Shown: piece by piece, positions 8,554-17,708 of the stretch | Layout: the number at the start of each line of letters is the position of its first letter | How positions within the stretch are numbered: position 1 is the stretch's first letter | Assembly (NCBI RefSeq): GCF_012034205.1 | Contig: NZ_JAATEM010000005.1 | Location: 124,001-188,000 of the forward strand | DNA: 64,000 bases | Reading direction: 5' to 3' | Source of the DNA: Streptomyces composti | GTDB taxonomy: Bacteria > Actinomycetota > Actinomycetes > Streptomycetales > Streptomycetaceae | Made by a program: the position numbers and the translations under genes | The notes under the pieces: generated by a model | What the model saw: only the letters and a program-made list of their open reading frames with translations | Database searches by the model: none | Told to the model about the DNA's origin: nothing

Positions 8554-9321
8554 ATGTCCGACAACGCGGCCTCCGTCACGGACCTCACCTCGCAGTACAC
8601 CGCACAGGTGACGGGTGACCTGGAGCGCAACGTCAAGGAGCAGGAGCGCGTCGAGGCCGAGATCGCCGCGCTGCAGGAGCAGTTGGCCACGCTGCGGCGC
8701 GATCACGCCGTTCTGGTGAACATGCGTCAGGCACTGGAGTCGGCGGCGCAGCGGACGGAGACCGACGGGGGTGGCGAGCGCGGCGGGACGTCCGGGGAAC
8801 CCGCCGGCGCCGGGGAGCGGACCGCCGGGCGGGACTCGCGGACGCGGGGCGCGAAGGTCCCCGCTCCCCGTGGAGGGAGCGGCGCCAAGGCGGGCGCCGG
8901 CGAGCCGAAGCGCGCGAAGAAGGCGTCCGCGGGTGCGCCTGCCGCCGCGAAGAAGCCCGCGCGCAGGTCCACCAGGCCCGCGGCGGAGGCGAAGGGCAGG
9001 GCGCAGGCCATCTCCGGGGCGGAAGCCGGTGCCGGGAAGGGGACGGCGGGCAAGGCCGGAGGTCCCCGGCTGGTGGATCTCGTACGGGAGCACCTGGCGG
9101 AGCAGAAGGAGCCGCGTTCGGCGGCGGAGATCGCCACCGCCCTCGGTCAGGCGCACCCCGGGCGTTCGGTCAAGACGACGGTGGTGCGCAACACCCTCGA
9201 GGCTCTCGTCGCCCGGAACCAGGCCCAGCGCAGCAAGCAGGGCACCTCGGTCTTCTACACCGCGCCCGAGACCGGTTCCGTTCCGGGGAGGGCGGGCGAG
9301 GAAGCCTCGGCGTCCTCCTGA
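8554..9321 (+). CDS. Coiled-coil protein with basic linker and winged-helix-like C-terminus
   Basis: A 255-aa protein in three parts. Residues about 15-68 form a coiled coil (heptads around VEAEIAALQEQLATLRRD). Residues about 70-170 are a disordered Ala/Lys/Arg/Gly-rich linker like those of actinobacterial nucleoid proteins. Residues about 175-245 look like a winged helix (SAAEIATAL, then VRNTLEALVARN). The likely role is DNA binding as an oligomer, either nucleoid-associated or regulatory, but no characterised homologue is recognised. The start is supported by a GAGAAGG box 9 bases upstream. Confidence 0.75.
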   Translation: MSDNAASVTDLTSQYTAQVTGDLERNVKEQERVEAEIAALQEQLATLRRDHAVLVNMRQALESAAQRTETDGGGERGGTSGEPAGAGERTAGRDSRTRGAKVPAPRGGSGAKAGAGEPKRAKKASAGAPAAAKKPARRSTRPAAEAKGRAQAISGAEAGAGKGTAGKAGGPRLVDLVREHLAEQKEPRSAAEIATALGQAHPGRSVKTTVVRNTLEALVARNQAQRSKQGTSVFYTAPETGSVPGRAGEEASASS

Positions 9322-9328
9322 CACACGC

Positions 9329-9814
9329 TCAGGAGCCGTCCGGCGCACCGGAGTCCGGCCTGCGGATCTGCATGCCGGGGCGGCGGCGGTGGACGGTGAG
9401 ATACGTCAGCCCCTCGGGGCCCGCGGTGAGGCTGCGGGTGGAGCCGTGCGGGAGCCAGGTGAGGGTGCCCCGCTGCAGGGTGCGGGTGCCGTCGGGGGCG
9501 GTGAGCGTGCCGCTGCCGGCGAGGACCAGGTGCAGCACGTCGAGGTCGGGCTCACGGTGGGTGCCGACCTGCTGTCCGGGCGGCAGACGCACCACGTTGG
9601 CGTCGAGCTGGCGGCCGGACTCGGCGAGCCGCCAGAGCGCACCGGCGGGGGCGTCGTCGAGGGCCGCCAGGGCGGCGGTGTCGCACAGGATCTTCGGAAG
9701 CGGCGCGTCCTTCGGGGGGTGACCCGAGGTCGTGCCGTCCGTCGCGGACGGGCCGGGGGTGTGACCGTCCGCGCCGGAGGGCCGACCGGGGGTGTCGTCG
9801 CCTGCTGCCGTCAT
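9329..9814 (-). CDS. Cupin-domain protein
   Basis: A 161-aa protein with a disordered Pro/Gly-rich N-terminus of ~40 residues and one cupin barrel. The first cupin motif is seen as GTHREPDLDVLHLVLAG, with a reduced metal-ligand set: one His in the usual H-x-H position. The second motif includes LPHGSTRSL. Cupins of this kind may bind small ligands or metal without being enzymes. It is convergent with the coiled-coil gene, only 7 bp apart. Function is not assignable. Confidence 0.75.
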   Translation of the reverse strand: MTAAGDDTPGRPSGADGHTPGPSATDGTTSGHPPKDAPLPKILCDTAALAALDDAPAGALWRLAESGRQLDANVVRLPPGQQVGTHREPDLDVLHLVLAGSGTLTAPDGTRTLQRGTLTWLPHGSTRSLTAGPEGLTYLTVHRRRPGMQIRRPDSGAPDGS

Positions 9815-9968
9815 CCGGTGTCACCGTCCTTGAAGCCTGAACACGCCGGTCGCGGGCCGGACGCCGGCGGTCCGGGCCGGCCGCGGCCCGGACGGGAAGT
9901 TAGCACGGGCGCCGGGGCGGGGCCCGTCCGTCGGCCGCGCCCCCGGCAGTGGCACGCTCGACGGGATG

Positions 9969-10472
9969 CTACGGCGTCAGCGGCCAGCCCAGAGGGTGCA
10001 CCTGGGAGACGGGCGGTTCGCCGCCGGCCTCGTTGAAGGCCGTGAGGGCCTCGATCAGGGCGGCGCGCTGGCGGGGCTCCAGGCGCTCCACGATCGCGGA
10101 GATCTCCGCCCGGCGCCGCGCGGTGACGTGCTCGACGATGCGGCGGCCCTCCCCGGTGAGGCTCAGCAGGGTCTCGCGGCGGTTGGCCGGGTTGGTCTGC
10201 CGGGCGGCGAGCCCGGCGGCGATCAGCCTGTCGACCATGCGCATCGCGGTGGACGGGGCGACCTGGAGCTGCTCGGCGAGCGCCACGAGCTTGGTGTCGC
10301 CACGGGTGTGGAGCACCATCAGCATGCGGAACTGGGGCAGCGTCACCCGCTCCTCGACGGCCGCGAGCGACCGCGCCGACACCGCGACCAGCAGCCGCGA
10401 GGCGGTGAGGAACGCCCGCGTGACCGCCTCGGCGTCGTCCGTGGCCCCGGCGGGGCTCTCGCGCGGCTCCAT
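9969..10472 (-). CDS. MarR-family transcriptional regulator
   Basis: A 167-aa winged-helix regulator. The MarR core runs from about residue 35 to 140, with the recognition region VAPSTAMRMVDRL and wing NPANRRETLLSLT. MarR proteins bind palindromes as dimers and usually respond to phenolic or oxidative ligands. The ATG at 10472 gives a typical MarR N-terminus, but the strong AAGGAGGA lies only 1 base before it, which is unusually close; the open frame extends upstream to 10562. The divergent target is not obvious because the neighbour at 10559 is on the same strand. Confidence 0.85.
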   Translation of the reverse strand: MEPRESPAGATDDAEAVTRAFLTASRLLVAVSARSLAAVEERVTLPQFRMLMVLHTRGDTKLVALAEQLQVAPSTAMRMVDRLIAAGLAARQTNPANRRETLLSLTGEGRRIVEHVTARRRAEISAIVERLEPRQRAALIEALTAFNEAGGEPPVSQVHPLGWPLTP

Positions 10473-10558
10473 TCCTCCTTTGTACCGCTCCCGTGCGCCC
10501 CGGTCCCGCGCGGGGCGCACACCGGGCCGCCGAGTCGGCCTCTGCCCCGCCGGCGCGG

Positions 10559-11650
10559 TCACCGGGGGAAACCCGTGTCGCCGCCGCTGCCGTGGGCGCG
10601 GTAGCGCAGCAGGAGCATGGCGGCGTCGTCGCCGGGCGGGCCGCCCGCGTGCCGGACCAGGTCCTCGCGCAGTGCCTCCAGTGCGCGGTGCACGTCGGGT
10701 TCCTTGAGCAGCTGGGTGCGCTCGGCCAGCGGATAGAAGCGCCCGTCCCGGTCGCGGGCCTCGGTGACACCGTCGGTGTACAGCAGCAGTTGGTCGCCCG
10801 GTGTGAAGGCGACCCGGTAGGGGCGGGGGCCTTCGGCGCCGTGCGCGGAGAGGCCGAGCGGCAGCGCGTACGCGGGCGGTTCGGGGAACTGTGCGCTGCC
10901 GTCCCGCCGTACCAGCAGGGGCGCGGGATGGCCGTAGTCGAGGAGGACGACCTCATGGTCGCCTCGGATCTCGGCGAGGATCGCGGTGACGAACCGCTCC
11001 CCCTGCAGCTCGCGGGCGACGCTGCGTTCCACCCGCTCGCCGAGGCCGACGAGACCGGGCTCGTCGTAGGCGGCCTCCCGGAAGGCGCCGAGGACCACGG
11101 CGGCGGTCTCCACCGCGGCCAGGCCCTTGCCCTGCACGTCGCCGACGATGACCCGCACGCCGAGCGGCGAGGCGACCACCTCGTACAGGTCGCCGCCGAT
11201 CCGGGCCTCGGCGACGGCGGAGGTGTACGACACCGCCAGCTGGAGCGGGCCCGCGGTCAGCGGCACCGGGCGCAGCAGCACCCGCTGGGCGACCTCCGCG
11301 ATGGACCGCACGCTGGCCAGCTCGGTCTCCCGGCGGGAGCGCATCACGGCCGCGGCGACGCCGACGCCGGTGACACCGGCGACCGAGGCCATGGCCGCGT
11401 AGCCGCGCCGTTCGGCGAACAGCCCGTTGTACAGGCCCAGCGCGGTGCACAGCAGCAGGGCCAGCACGCCGATCAGGGCGGTGCGGCGCCAGCTTCCGAC
11501 GAGTCCGGCGAAGGCGGGTCCGAGCGAGACCAGCGGCAGCAGCCCGACGCCGGGACCGGCCGACACGTCCATGACCGCGATCACGGCCATCACCGCGAGC
11601 GGCATCCAGGCCAGAACCTTCTGACTCGGTGTCGGATTCCTGTCGGTCAA
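10559..11650 (-). CDS. Membrane-anchored SpoIIE-type PP2C phosphatase
   Basis: A 363-aa protein with three or four membrane helices in residues 12-110 and a cytoplasmic PP2C_SIG domain from about 140 to 350. Metal-binding signatures are RIGGDLYEVV, VGDVQGKGL and, near the end, GDDAAMLLL. This is the RsbU/SpoIIE-like class that dephosphorylates anti-sigma antagonists. The start is a TTG at 11650, supported by GGAG five bases upstream; no ATG gives the complete first helix. It is one of three phosphatases of this family in the window. Confidence 0.87.
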   Translation of the reverse strand: MTDRNPTPSQKVLAWMPLAVMAVIAVMDVSAGPGVGLLPLVSLGPAFAGLVGSWRRTALIGVLALLLCTALGLYNGLFAERRGYAAMASVAGVTGVGVAAAVMRSRRETELASVRSIAEVAQRVLLRPVPLTAGPLQLAVSYTSAVAEARIGGDLYEVVASPLGVRVIVGDVQGKGLAAVETAAVVLGAFREAAYDEPGLVGLGERVERSVARELQGERFVTAILAEIRGDHEVVLLDYGHPAPLLVRRDGSAQFPEPPAYALPLGLSAHGAEGPRPYRVAFTPGDQLLLYTDGVTEARDRDGRFYPLAERTQLLKEPDVHRALEALREDLVRHAGGPPGDDAAMLLLRYRAHGSGGDTGFPR

Positions 11651-11837
11651 TGCTGCTCCAGCGGTGTCCGGGCGCTCGAGAGCCGTCCCTTTCCTCCACA
11701 GACGCCCCTCCCGCCTTGAGACTATGCAAAGATCCGGTCACCCCGAGCGGTCGCGCGGGGCACCTTTATGGAATCGAGGCCGGTGTCCGATGACGTCCGC
11801 GGTGTCCGGCGGCGTCCCGGGTCCGCCGCACGCACGA

Positions 11838-11865
11838 CGCCCCGGACAGGGGTCTGTCCGGGGCG
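11838..11865. terminator. Perfect 12-bp hairpin, terminator-like
   Basis: The arms CGCCCCGGACAG and CTGTCCGGGGCG pair perfectly around a GGGT loop. A TTCTTTC run lies about 20 bases further on the plus strand. There is no annotated gene whose 3' end it could serve, so it may terminate an unannotated short transcript or act as an mRNA leader structure. Confidence 0.5.
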
Positions 11866-12081
11866 CCCGTCCCGCGGCAGCCGCTTCTTTCGTATGCCGC
11901 GGTGTCTGTGACGTGACCACAGTGGCACGTGGGACCCGTGGTGCGAAGCGGAGTCGGGTGCGACGTCAGCCACTCGTAAGGGGCGGGCCCGCCACTCGTG
12001 AGGGAAACCGGCCGCAGAGGAAGCTGGCGGGGGACACCGGCCGCACAGGGGGCCGGGGGCGGGCACTGTGGTCCGGCGTCT

Positions 12082-12094
12082 TGGCACTGTGCCA
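12082..12094. promoter_or_regulatory. Perfect palindrome TGGCACTGTGCCA upstream of membrane protein
   Basis: A 6+1+6 perfect inverted repeat centred 48 bases before the GTG at 12136. A related GGCACTGTGG lies 20 bases upstream at 12062. The position is that of a promoter-overlapping operator. No known regulator is matched with certainty. Confidence 0.4.
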
Positions 12095-12135
12095 TGATCC
12101 TGGCGAACACCGGCACGAGAGGGGAAGGAACGGAC

Positions 12136-12651
12136 GTGACCGCGCAGCGGCCGGAGGAGGGCGGGACGCCTGAACCGCCAGGCGGCGGCCCCTTGCTGCC
12201 GGACGACGTCTGGCAGCGGTTCCTCGACGACGACGAACGTGCCATCCGGGCCTCGGCGCCCAGGGAACCCTCCGCGCGTCAGCGGGCGGAGGGAGAGCGC
12301 ACCCGGCCCCCTCGGGCCGGCGCGTCCGGCCGGACGGCCGGGGACGCCGTCGGTGAGATGTGGCGTCCCGAGGACCCGTGGGACGCCCCGTCCTGGCGGA
12401 ATCTGGACGGCCGTGCCCGGCTGCGCCGCGTCGGCCGGTTCGCCGGTACCGCCGCCGCGATCGCGCTGGTGCTGATGGCCTGGTCGCGGCTGGCCACCAC
12501 GGCGGACGGCACGCCGCAGGGCCCCGGCGACACGGTGCTGCAGCAGTCGGAGGAGGTGCCCGCGGAACTGCCGGCGGCCACCTCCCGGCCGGCGGACTCG
12601 CTCGCCCCGTCGCCTTCCTCGGCCACCACGTCCGCCGTGCAGGCCGGCTGA
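12136..12651 (+). CDS. Single-pass membrane protein, unknown function
   Basis: A 171-aa protein with an acidic cytoplasmic N-terminal region (residues 1-105) including PLLPDDVWQRFLDDDERAI, one membrane helix at about 112-130, and a Ser/Thr/Pro-rich exterior tail. The layout resembles actinobacterial membrane proteins of unknown function. The GTG at 12136 is chosen over the upstream ATG at 11998 because GGGGAAGGAA sits in front of it and codon use becomes typical there. It faces convergent pgm. Confidence 0.65.
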   Translation: MTAQRPEEGGTPEPPGGGPLLPDDVWQRFLDDDERAIRASAPREPSARQRAEGERTRPPRAGASGRTAGDAVGEMWRPEDPWDAPSWRNLDGRARLRRVGRFAGTAAAIALVLMAWSRLATTADGTPQGPGDTVLQQSEEVPAELPAATSRPADSLAPSPSSATTSAVQAG

Positions 12652-12703
12652 CCTCCGGCCGCCGGGCGGGCCAGCGGCGCCGCCCGGCCCGCCCGGCGGT
12701 GGC

Positions 12704-14344
<1,641 letters not shown>

Positions 14345-14479
14345 GTGCCCACTCCTCCGCATGGGTCGATACTTCTCCTGCGGAGACATCTTTCCTTGTC
14401 AGGGACGTTTCGCGCGAGCGGGCCCCTGGCCCGGTCCCGGCGGGCTGCCGCCGGTGCCGCGGGCGGGGGTGTCCGCCGG

Positions 14480-14926
14480 TCAGATGCGTCCGCCGGTCCA
14501 CCTGGTGAGAGGACCGTGCGTCTGGCGTCCCGCACGGCGGCCGGCCGCGTACGAGGCGGCGCTCAGCGCGGTGAGTCCGGCGCCGACGCCGGCGGTGACG
14601 AGCTTGCGGTGGGCGATCGCGGTCCAGGCCGTCCTGGCGCCGGCGGCGACCTGGCCGGAGGTGGCGACGACCGCGCGGCGGCCCGCCTCGACGCCCTTCA
14701 CCGCGCTCTGCGCGGCGCCCTCGGCGGCCTGGGCGGCCCGCCGGGTGCCGGTCGCTGCCGCTGACGCGGTGTCAGTGGCCTTGGCGCCGGTGTCCTTCGC
14801 CGCCTTGCCGGCCGGGGCGGTCGCCTTCCCGGCCGGGGCGGTCGCCTTCTCCGCGGACCCGCGCGCCTTGGCGCCGGTACGTTCCTGGGTGTTCTTCGCC
14901 TGCGAGTTCTTGTTCGGTTCACTCAT
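14480..14926 (-). CDS. Small Ala/Lys-rich protein, unknown function
   Basis: A 148-aa protein. Residues 1-70 are disordered and rich in Ala, Lys, Thr and Gly, with a twice-repeated KATAPAGKA. The second half is helical (AAQAAEGAAQSAVKGVEAG) and ends with a weakly hydrophobic segment at about 112-128 and a basic tail. It resembles histone-H1-like or amphipathic surface proteins only in composition. The start is the ATG at 14926 (MSEPNK). No function is assigned. Confidence 0.55.
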   Translation of the reverse strand: MSEPNKNSQAKNTQERTGAKARGSAEKATAPAGKATAPAGKAAKDTGAKATDTASAAATGTRRAAQAAEGAAQSAVKGVEAGRRAVVATSGQVAAGARTAWTAIAHRKLVTAGVGAGLTALSAASYAAGRRAGRQTHGPLTRWTGGRI

Positions 14927-15193
14927 GCACACCGACTTGCCTGCGATTCCCGCCGCAAACCCGCCGGGCGGGACGGAAGTGGCGGGACGGCACCGTTCGC
15001 GGCCGGCCAACCGCGCGCTGAGCAGGCGCACTTGACGGTACGTGGAAGGCGGGCGATGGCCGGGGATCCGGACCGTGCCCCGGAGCGTGGTCTCGGGCGC
15101 GCCGGGAAGGGTAGGGGGCCCGGTGCGAGCACACTGGAGACACAGGACGACACAGGGCACGGCACCGGCCGTGCGAGGAGAGAGGAGCCCTTG

Positions 15194-15343
15194 ATGGCAG
15201 GCATGATGGACAAGATCAAGCAGTTCGCGCAGAGCCCCCAGGGCCGGCGGGCGGCGGAGCAGGTCCGCCGGGCGGCGTCCGACCCGAAGCGCCGTGAGCA
15301 GGCCCAGAAGCTCCTGGGCAAGCTGCGCGGCAAGCGCCCCTGA
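15194..15343 (+). CDS. Small basic protein (49 aa), unknown function
   Basis: MAGMMDKIKQFAQS starts a 49-aa protein rich in Lys/Arg/Gln that is predicted to be one or two amphipathic helices. GAGAGGAG lies 7 bases before the ATG. Codon third positions are almost all G/C. I recall similar short proteins in Streptomyces, but not a function; nucleic-acid binding is a guess from charge. Confidence 0.6.
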   Translation: MAGMMDKIKQFAQSPQGRRAAEQVRRAASDPKRREQAQKLLGKLRGKRP

Positions 15344-15350
15344 CACCCGC

Positions 15351-15394
15351 GTGACGGCGGGCCCGGCTCCCCGGTGACGGCGGGCCCGGCTCCC
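15351..15394. repeat. Two tandem 21-bp repeats
   Basis: GTGACGGCGGGCCCGGCTCC is repeated at 15351 and 15374 with one more shared base, so the period is 23 bp. A degenerate third copy begins near 15397. They start 8 bases after the 49-aa gene and could contribute to termination through GGGCCC-centred pairing. Confidence 0.6.
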
Positions 15395-15462
15395 GAGTGA
15401 CCTCGGGCCGGCGGGGCGGCATACGATCGGGCGGTTCGATCCGTCGTGAGGAGTGCCGTCCG

Positions 15463-16143
15463 GTGACCGCTGTCGTTCCGCCGCCCCGCAGCGCCGAGGG
15501 GCTGCTGTGTCCGCGCCGGCTCAGCAGGGTGGAGGAGGGTGAGCGGCTGGAGTCGCTGGTGTGGGTGGCCGGGCCGGGCTGGCGGATGGCCAGCAGTGCC
15601 GTGCTGGGCGGCGGGATCGGTGAGCGGGCCTGGGTGCTCAACGCGCAGGTCCCTCACGGCTACCGGCGCACCGACCCCCACCGGCACCTCGCCTCGCTGG
15701 CCGCCGCGGCCGGGCTGCCCGGTCCCGGAGTCGGTCTGATGACGGCGGCCGACGTCACGGCGTACGGGCACGCCCGTGACTCGGGGGCGGAGGCGCTCGT
15801 CACGTCCGGGATCGAGGTGCGCGGCTGGGCCGCCGCCCCGGACCCGGCCGGTGAACCGCACGGCCCTGGGACCATCAACATCGTGGCCGCCGTGCCCGCG
15901 CCGCTCACCGACGCCGCGCTGGTCAATGCGGTGGCGACCGCCACGGAGGCCAAGGTGCAGGCCTTGCTGGACGCCGGTCTCGACTGCTCCGGCACGCCGA
16001 CCGACGCGGTGTGCGTGGCCGCCCGCACCCCCTCCCCCGGTGACGAGCCGTGCGCCTTCGCCGGTCCCCGTTCGCTGTGGGGCGCGCGGCTGGCCCGTGC
16101 CGTGCACCGGGCCGTGCTGGACACCACGCCCGGCGCGCGCTGA
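15463..16143 (+). CDS. cbiZ: Adenosylcobinamide amidohydrolase
   Basis: A 226-aa enzyme that hydrolyses adenosylcobinamide to adenosylcobyric acid so that salvaged cobinamide can enter B12 synthesis. It carries the CbiZ core: GGGIGERAWVLNAQVP, then a GLMTAADV segment and the C-terminal TINIVAAVPAPLTDAALVNA. Length matches CbiZ. The GTG at 15463 has GAGGAG 9 bases upstream. No other cobalamin genes and no obvious B12 riboswitch are nearby, so it stands alone here. Confidence 0.85.
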   Translation: MTAVVPPPRSAEGLLCPRRLSRVEEGERLESLVWVAGPGWRMASSAVLGGGIGERAWVLNAQVPHGYRRTDPHRHLASLAAAAGLPGPGVGLMTAADVTAYGHARDSGAEALVTSGIEVRGWAAAPDPAGEPHGPGTINIVAAVPAPLTDAALVNAVATATEAKVQALLDAGLDCSGTPTDAVCVAARTPSPGDEPCAFAGPRSLWGARLARAVHRAVLDTTPGAR

Positions 16144-16173
16144 GCGCACCGGCCGGCGGTACGAGAAGCGACC

Positions 16174-17067
16174 TCATCCGCTCCGGCGGGCGGCGAGGTC
16201 GGCCTGTCCGCCGGCGCCCAGCACGCCCGTGGGGCGCAGCGACTGCTCAGGCTCCAGCCGGGTCAGCGCGCGGCGGGACACCCGCAGCACCAGCGGCGGC
16301 AGGGCCGCGCGGGTCGCCTGCACCAGGCGCAGCCAGCGTGGGATGTAGACGGCGGTGCTGCGGCGTTCGACCGCCGATGCCAGCCGTGCCGCGACCAGTT
16401 CGGCCGGGTACACACGGCGGGCCGGGGGCGGCATGTGACCGCGCAGCTCGCGGAGCACGGGATAGCGGTCGCCGTCGCGGATCATCTCGGTGTCGGTCCA
16501 GTTGAGGTAGCCGATGCCCACGGCGACACCGCGGTGGGCGACTTCGGCGCGCAGGCTGTGCGCGAAGGCCTCCACTCCGGCCTTGGAGGCGCAGTAGGCG
16601 CTCATCATGGGCGCGGCGCCGAAGGAGGCGAGGGAGGCGACCTGGAGGTAGTAGCCACGGGTCTCGAACAGGTCGGGCAGGAAGGTGCGGGCGGTGACCG
16701 CGCTGCCGTTGAGGTTGACGTCGACGACGCGGCGCCACGCGGCGAGGTCGGAGTCGGCGAACGGGGCGCCCTCGGCGACGCCCGCGTTGGCCACCACGGC
16801 CGAAGGCGGGCCGAGGCGCCCGCGTACCAGGTCGGACGCGCGCTCCATCGCGGCCTCGTCGGTGACGTCCACCTCGTGGGCCAGGGCCGGGGTGGGCAGT
16901 TCGGCCGCGAGGGCCCGCAGCTGGTCCGGCTCGTGGCCGAGCAGGGCGAGCCGGGCGCCGCGTCCGGCCAGGTCGCGGGCGACGGCGGCCCCGATGCCGC
17001 GGGCGGCGCCGGTCACCACCACGGTGCGGTCCAGCAGCGGGTTCGGGCCGGTGGGCGGTGCCTTCAT
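16174..17067 (-). CDS. Short-chain dehydrogenase/reductase
   Basis: A 297-aa classical SDR. The cofactor motif TGxxxGIG is at residues about 19-25 (TGAARGIG), NAG follows in VVANAGVAEG, and the catalytic Ser and Y-x-x-x-K are seen in VASLASFG and YCASKAG. The C-terminus carries a helical extension, as in membrane-associated SDRs acting on hydrophobic substrates. It starts 4 bases after the stop of the unknown protein at 17072, so the two are co-transcribed. Substrate unknown. Confidence 0.85.
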   Translation of the reverse strand: MKAPPTGPNPLLDRTVVVTGAARGIGAAVARDLAGRGARLALLGHEPDQLRALAAELPTPALAHEVDVTDEAAMERASDLVRGRLGPPSAVVANAGVAEGAPFADSDLAAWRRVVDVNLNGSAVTARTFLPDLFETRGYYLQVASLASFGAAPMMSAYCASKAGVEAFAHSLRAEVAHRGVAVGIGYLNWTDTEMIRDGDRYPVLRELRGHMPPPARRVYPAELVAARLASAVERRSTAVYIPRWLRLVQATRAALPPLVLRVSRRALTRLEPEQSLRPTGVLGAGGQADLAARRSG

Positions 17068-17071
17068 GGTT

Positions 17072-17551
17072 CTACCGTTCCTCGCTGCGGATGCGGTCGG
17101 CGGGAGTGGTGTCCGGCCGGGCGGTGTGGTCGGGGTGGCCGGCGGTGCGGCGGGCCTCCTTCATCTCGGCCTCGTAGAGGTGGTCGCGCCCCTCGGCCAG
17201 TTCGTCGACGGCGGCGCGTTCGATCTCGCGGAACGGCTGGTAGTAGGTGCTGTCGTAGGCCTCGACGATCTGGAACGTCCAGTGCCCCGGGATGACGTTG
17301 CGGCCCAGCACCTGGGTGCGCACGGTCTCCGCCCACTCGGGGTGGCCGGCCTTGCGCAGCAGCTCCACGGCGCGGTCGAGTTCGAGGTCGGCGGTGCCGG
17401 TGAGCTGGTGGAAGCTGTAGAGGTGTCCGCGGGCGCGCTCGACGGTCTCCAGTGCCTTGGACAGGGACCCGAGGGCCTCCACCGTCTCGTCGCTGACCCC
17501 CTCGGGACGCTGATGGGCGCGGTCGGGGCCGTCGCCGTCGTGACCGGTCAT
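17072..17551 (-). CDS. Conserved helical protein, unknown function
   Basis: A 159-aa soluble protein. The middle (residues about 25-140) is helical and contains ALETVERARGHLYSFHQLTG and a conserved-looking VIPGHWTFQIVEAYD. No metal or nucleotide motif is evident. The ATG at 17551 is preferred over the one at 17608 because GGAGG lies 7 bases before it. It is tightly linked to the SDR downstream and lies 157 bp after the phytoene-desaturase-like gene, so it probably serves the same lipid or isoprenoid-like pathway. Confidence 0.65.
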   Translation of the reverse strand: MTGHDGDGPDRAHQRPEGVSDETVEALGSLSKALETVERARGHLYSFHQLTGTADLELDRAVELLRKAGHPEWAETVRTQVLGRNVIPGHWTFQIVEAYDSTYYQPFREIERAAVDELAEGRDHLYEAEMKEARRTAGHPDHTARPDTTPADRIRSEER

Positions 17552-17708
17552 CGTCTCGCCTCCGTCTGTCGCATGCGGTGGTCCGTCCCTGGTGTCGGTC
17601 GTCGTCACTGGTCTTCGCGGTCGGTCGTCGTCCGGTGCGTGTGCGCCCCTTCTCGTCGGTGGCCTTCGTGTCCGGTGACCGTCGACGGCCCGTCCGTCTG
17701 GGTGGTCG

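Larger units (their letters stand above)
11651..12135. other. 485-bp gene-free interval between divergent genes
   Basis: No ORF here has convincing codon use or homology. The interval separates a leftward phosphatase from a rightward membrane-protein gene. It holds a strong hairpin at 11838-11865 and a 13-bp palindrome at 12082-12094, listed separately. A small transcript is possible but is not shown by sequence alone. Confidence 0.5.

Noticed and set aside
11722..12245. Several ORFs of 120-170 codons in the gene-free interval on both strands.
   Set aside because: Codon third positions are not biased as in neighbours, they overlap the hairpin and palindrome, and no product is recognisable.
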